Source: Zhengitettix transpicula
Lineage: Eukaryota > Arthropoda > Insecta > Orthoptera > Tetrigidae
NCBI GenBank assembly: GCA_037074705.1
Contig: CM073591.1
Location: 161,600,032 to 161,664,031, forward strand
Length of the DNA stretch: 64,000 nt
Reading direction: 5' to 3'
The notes beneath the pieces are model-generated. The model was not told the origin of the DNA. It did not search any database and was given only the letters and a program-made list of their open reading frames with translations. A program made the position numbers and the translations under genes. Of the stretch, positions 60,450 to 64,000 are shown in pieces (the stretch's first letter is position 1; every line of letters begins with the position of its first letter).

Positions 60450-60785
60450 CTTTAGATTACCGAGAGTGTTTTGTGTCACATAAAGTACCGAGATTATTCT
60501 TCTCGCTATTAAGGTATTTGGAGTATTTCAGACTCTCTTAAGTTACCGTAAGTATTTTTACTCTAACAGATCCCGGGAGTATTTCTGACACTCTTAAGGT
60601 ACATGAAGAAATTTTCAGTCTTAGGGCAACGGGGGTATAATTAAATCTTTTAAGAATATAAGTGTATTTTTGACTGTATTAGGGTACCGTGTTTATTATT
60701 TAAGTCACTTAAGGTACCAAGAATATTTTTGACTCAATGCAACGAGAGTTTTTTTACACCCTTGAGGTAATAAGAGAATATATCT
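60450..60785 (+). repeat. Diverged minisatellite, about 28-bp unit, about 12 copies
   Basis: Units approximate CTCTTAAGGTACCGAGAGTA followed by TTTTTGACA. Examples begin at AAAGTACCGAGATTATT, AAGTTACCGTAAGTATT, AAGGTACATGAAG, AGGGTACCGTGTTTATT and AAGGTACCAAGAATATT. It lies near the 3' end of the Helitron-like element, a common place for such arrays. Confidence 0.85.
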
Positions 60786-60934
60786 ATACATTTGATATCG
60801 ACCTTTATTTATCGTTCTCTGATGAAATTAGCATTCAATATGCATTGGTAGGTAAAAATAATTTTTGAATAATGGATTTTAGCAGAATAATATAAATAAA
60901 AACCCGGGCTAAGCCGAGCATCCATCTAGTATAA

Positions 60935-63165
60935 TATATATTTCGCTACTAATATTGTAGGAATTTCGAATATTTCATAATTAACACCTTTTTACCCTGC
61001 CCCATAAGGATAGAGTGACTTATCCGGTAACAGGAATGTTACTGTGTATCTCTAAACACTGATTCGATATGAATCACTTTGGACCATTTTAATCTTTATA
61101 TCAAAGCATGGTCTATTCAGTTCCCTGTACATGCCCTACAAATTTGATACTTAATTGTAAGGAATTGTTTAAGAATACTATCTCTTTCATACCCACACTT
61201 TGTATTACGCCCAATGTTTTTTTCCAGGATTAGTGTATCAAGTTTAGTTGAAATTGCTCCAAGCGTCTCAGGTTGTATGTGAAATTCAGACACATCCGTT
61301 TTTATTTATTAGAATATATAGTTTCAATCCCTCTATTCAACAATATGCCGAACGTGCTCCTCACATTTAATTTGCAAACCTATTTACGAATAATTTTTCC
61401 AATTATTACACGTTATATTTACACTTATCGATATAAACTAATTGTGAATATAACACAATACACAAATGATGCTGCAGAAAAACATTTTACTTTTTCAATT
61501 TATGGGGGAAATTATGATTTGGTTCTATACCATAAAATAATTCAAGTAAATTGCATTATTTCTGCTATTTAGAAACAAAGAAGTGATGTTTCGTGTAATT
61601 AAGTTTGTAATTGTGCAAGCATAAGTGTTCTTACTAATCCTACATATACGAGTCTTATAACTTAATACTAGAAACCTTTGTTCTTATAATCAGTTCAACA
61701 TTATGAATTATTTATGGATACGTCAAACATACTCTTTAAATGTGAATAATTGCTTCGCTTCTGGTTTTAGATATTTATTGAGTTATCAGTATTCATGAAT
61801 ATTTTGATCTTCTTTCGTGTCCTTACCTTTAAAACATGCATTACAAAGTAGTATTAATCGGTTTAACAATTACAAACTGTATCATGACTTGATCACTGTT
61901 CTCCCTTTGAATCAATTGCCCTTAAGTTTCTAAAGAATTCTGTAATTGATGCATTAAATTAGGTTAATGCTTAAAAATGAAGTATCAAAGGAAAATGTTT
62001 AATATTCGGGTAATTGATTGTATTTCATGATAAAAATATGTAAAAATACAGTAATAATTGAAAGAAAAACATTTTTGCTCTATTTTTTGTAACTAAAACA
62101 AATATTTCCATTTGTTTCACAAAGGGACGTTCCTGTTTAGCCAGTTTGTAAGACACATTTGGCGATAAAAACAGTCCGTTCTTATTCCCTCTGAAACACT
62201 CCCAGACACAAAAAGCGAACTCTCTCATTTTACTCAACCCCGCGAGTTGCAGCTGGATCGTGGCCAAAATAAACGCTGGAGACCTCACTCTACAGAGAAT
62301 CAAGTTCCTCGCAAAAACCATAAACGACTAGGATGGACGTTTTGAGTCAGATGCTTTCCGGCCAAGCAGAAGTCATTGAACACATTCATATTAAAAAGTA
62401 AGACCCTTATTGGAGTCTTAAAATATTAATACATACTCCAACAATACTACAAATAATTCATCAAATTTATTTTGATAACCTTATATTCTACATAAATCTT
62501 GAAAGAAATATTCTCTTGAAACTTAAAAAAATTTAAAAAAAGTCAACAGAATATATTATTAATCCCTAAAACCGTTCTCTCATCCTCCATTTTTTATTAT
62601 AGCATCTGCGTTCCAACAACTAAAACTAATCTTCAAGGACTAACCATTTATTTTCATCGAAATTAAAATATAATACGTTTGTTTTGAAAATTAATAATAA
62701 AATAAATATATCCAAATGACAGGCAAACTTAATTGATGATATAAATTAATCACCCATTTATATAATCACTTCATTTTGTCTGTAATTTAGCTATTTTATA
62801 ATATTATTAATTTTCTCCTTCAAATTTTAAAATATATACGAATCGACTCGAGTCTTTCCAATTCCGTCTTATGTATTTTTTTCATTTTGCGTACACTTGA
62901 CTCACGTACTCTACTCTGAATTTACACACTACACGGTTCACAGTGCCAGCTGGTTTCCTTCTTTTTAATCTTCTGAAAAAGTGTAGATTGTCCGGGAAGA
63001 TGTCGGGTCATTGGGTTGTCGTGGCGGTGAAGCCTAACTTCAGGCTTCCATGAATGTTGTAATCCGGAGATCTCTATGGGGATCGATATTTTGGATATAC
63101 CAGAGGGAATTCACTCACTATGTTTCATAAAACTTTATTCTGAAATTTTTGTTAACATTGTTTGT
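60935..63165. other. AT-rich non-coding DNA, no gene seen
   Basis: Frames of 99 codons (61,273-61,572, plus) and 98 codons (62,025-62,321, minus) show random-like composition and no domain. Confidence 0.5.
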
Positions 63166-63170
63166 TGCAT

Positions 63171-63264
63171 CCTTCCGCATCCCCCTTTTCAAATCCCTTC
63201 CTATGCTATTAAAGGGGAGTTACCACAATGTGGATTACCCTCATGTAGCCTGTTACCATAAAAA
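63171..63264 (+). mobile_element. GC-rich A-tailed element, copy J (5'-truncated)
   Basis: It begins CCTTCCGCATCCCCCTTTTC and runs through CTATTAAAGGGGAGTTACCA and CATGTAGCCTGTTACCAT to a short A tail. The truncation point is close to that of copy A. Confidence 0.85.
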
Positions 63265-64000
63265 CACATAAAAAACTATAATAAATATTAAAGCCAACAG
63301 TGAGCAAAACATTATTGAGAAAAGACGCAATATACAAACGTTAAAATAAATAGAAGACGCAAATGAAAAGGCAAAGGGTCAATAGATGAAATGAGAAAAT
63401 TTAAGTATTAATAAAAATTAATAAGAAGAAAGATAGCCAAGTTCAGACAAAATAAGTGGTGTATTATCTTCTGACTATTATTATATATTTTATACTTAAT
63501 TGCAACTTTTCCCCTAAATTTGATGTCTATATTCATTCCTACAAGACGGAACTTAGACTTTTTCTCATAGAAAATGTTAATTATTTTTTTCCTTAAATCA
63601 TCTTTAATTATTAGTAAGATTAACAATTAATCAACTCAACTGATAACGTTATCGCATTTTCCATCAGGCACAATTGTACATTTAATTTATTGTGCATGCT
63701 GAGTTTGTGTACTGTGCTGTCTATTTTCATAGATTTTAAAACAATGTAAGTGAAATGAGTATATGGTTTCCGTTCAGCACAGAGCATAGGGCTCAGTCAA
63801 GAATTTAAGACCATTGCCAGGAAACACAGACAACAGCCTCTCTTGTCTGCAATAAAATTGGTAGAAAATATACATTAGAATATATAAAAATAAACTTTTT
63901 GACTATCACATTTAGCGTGACGGCGATGAGTTTGAATGCCGGAATGACGGCTGAAGAGTTATTCAGATATATCTTACTATTTTTCACGTGAAAGGTAGTA
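63265..64000. other. AT-rich non-coding DNA, no gene seen
   Basis: Two minus frames of 72 and 60 codons, without domains. Confidence 0.5.

Larger units (their letters stand above)
59122..60929 (+). mobile_element. Non-autonomous Helitron-like element (about 1.8 kb)
   Basis: The 5' end is TCTACTTCTTATACGTAAAA, then ACTGTATGTTTGTTCCGCAT and CTACACCAGCGGATAAAATT, a leader typical of insect Helitrons. It is preceded by A at 59,121. The 3' end is CCCGGGCTAAGCCGAGCATC, then CATCTAG at 60,929 followed by T: a degenerate hairpin a few bases before CTAG, compared with the common CCCGGGCAACGCCGGGTA...CTAG. Insertion between A and T without target duplication fits Helitrons. Inside are three diverged tandem units (about 59,275, 59,760 and 60,075), a long hairpin (59,803-59,961) and a minisatellite of about 28 bp (60,450-60,785). 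There is no Rep or helicase frame, so it would depend on another element. Confidence 0.6.

Noticed and set aside
60450..60785. CRISPR-like regularly spaced repeat
   Set aside because: The units are contiguous without unique spacers and sit in eukaryote-type DNA, so it is a minisatellite.
62025..62321. 98-codon minus frame and the 99-codon plus frame at 61,273-61,572
   Set aside because: AT-driven residue composition (I, F, N, Y, K, L), no domain, and no regulatory context.

Overview
The window looks like gene-poor nuclear DNA from an animal, most likely an insect. It is strongly AT-rich, its longest open frame is 107 codons, and it holds many AT, CA and GA microsatellites. It also carries decayed transposable elements of typical arthropod kinds: a Jockey-type LINE reverse-transcriptase remnant, tRNA-derived SINEs, an LTR retrotransposon family, Helitron-like elements and a hAT-type terminus. 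The mix would fit a large, repeat-rich genome such as a cockroach or another polyneopteran. That placement is inference and no host gene supports it. I found no convincing host protein-coding exon, functional tRNA, rRNA gene or CRISPR array. Spliced exons shorter than about 150 bp, or any with unfamiliar products, could have been missed.

Layout. 0-10 kb: AT-rich DNA with a fold-back pair of tRNA-SINE copies (2.1-2.4 kb), more SINE pieces (4.5 and 8.3 kb), and a perfect 33-bp hairpin nested in a direct repeat (9.16-9.28 kb). 10-20 kb: a hAT-like terminus with a matching TCTAGA target site (10.7 kb), an LTR family member whose LTR start/primer-binding-site junction is repeated several times (11.84-12.89 kb), a second SINE type (13.5 kb), a GC-richer patch with two E-boxes (15.9 kb) and a CA/TA microsatellite (18.35 kb). 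20-32 kb: mostly featureless. 32-38 kb: a diverged tandem duplication in which both units keep a consensus CRE, a solo LTR of about 1.57 kb with a TATA + initiator promoter on the minus strand, and a minus-strand Helitron-like element. 40-64 kb: at least eleven copies of an unusual GC-rich, A-tailed element of about 545 bp, a Jockey LINE pseudogene (55.2 kb) and a non-autonomous Helitron-like element of about 1.8 kb (59.1-60.9 kb).

The most interesting item is the GC-rich A-tailed element. Two copies are complete and have target-site duplications of 15 and about 21 bp. Copies insert into one another, 5'-truncated copies are common, the 5' end folds into a near-perfect hairpin, and a 74-codon frame is open in two separate copies. 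It behaves like a SINE mobilised by LINE machinery, but I see no convincing tRNA, 7SL or 5S head. The elements do not form a pathway with one another. The window records layered transposition in intergenic or intronic DNA.
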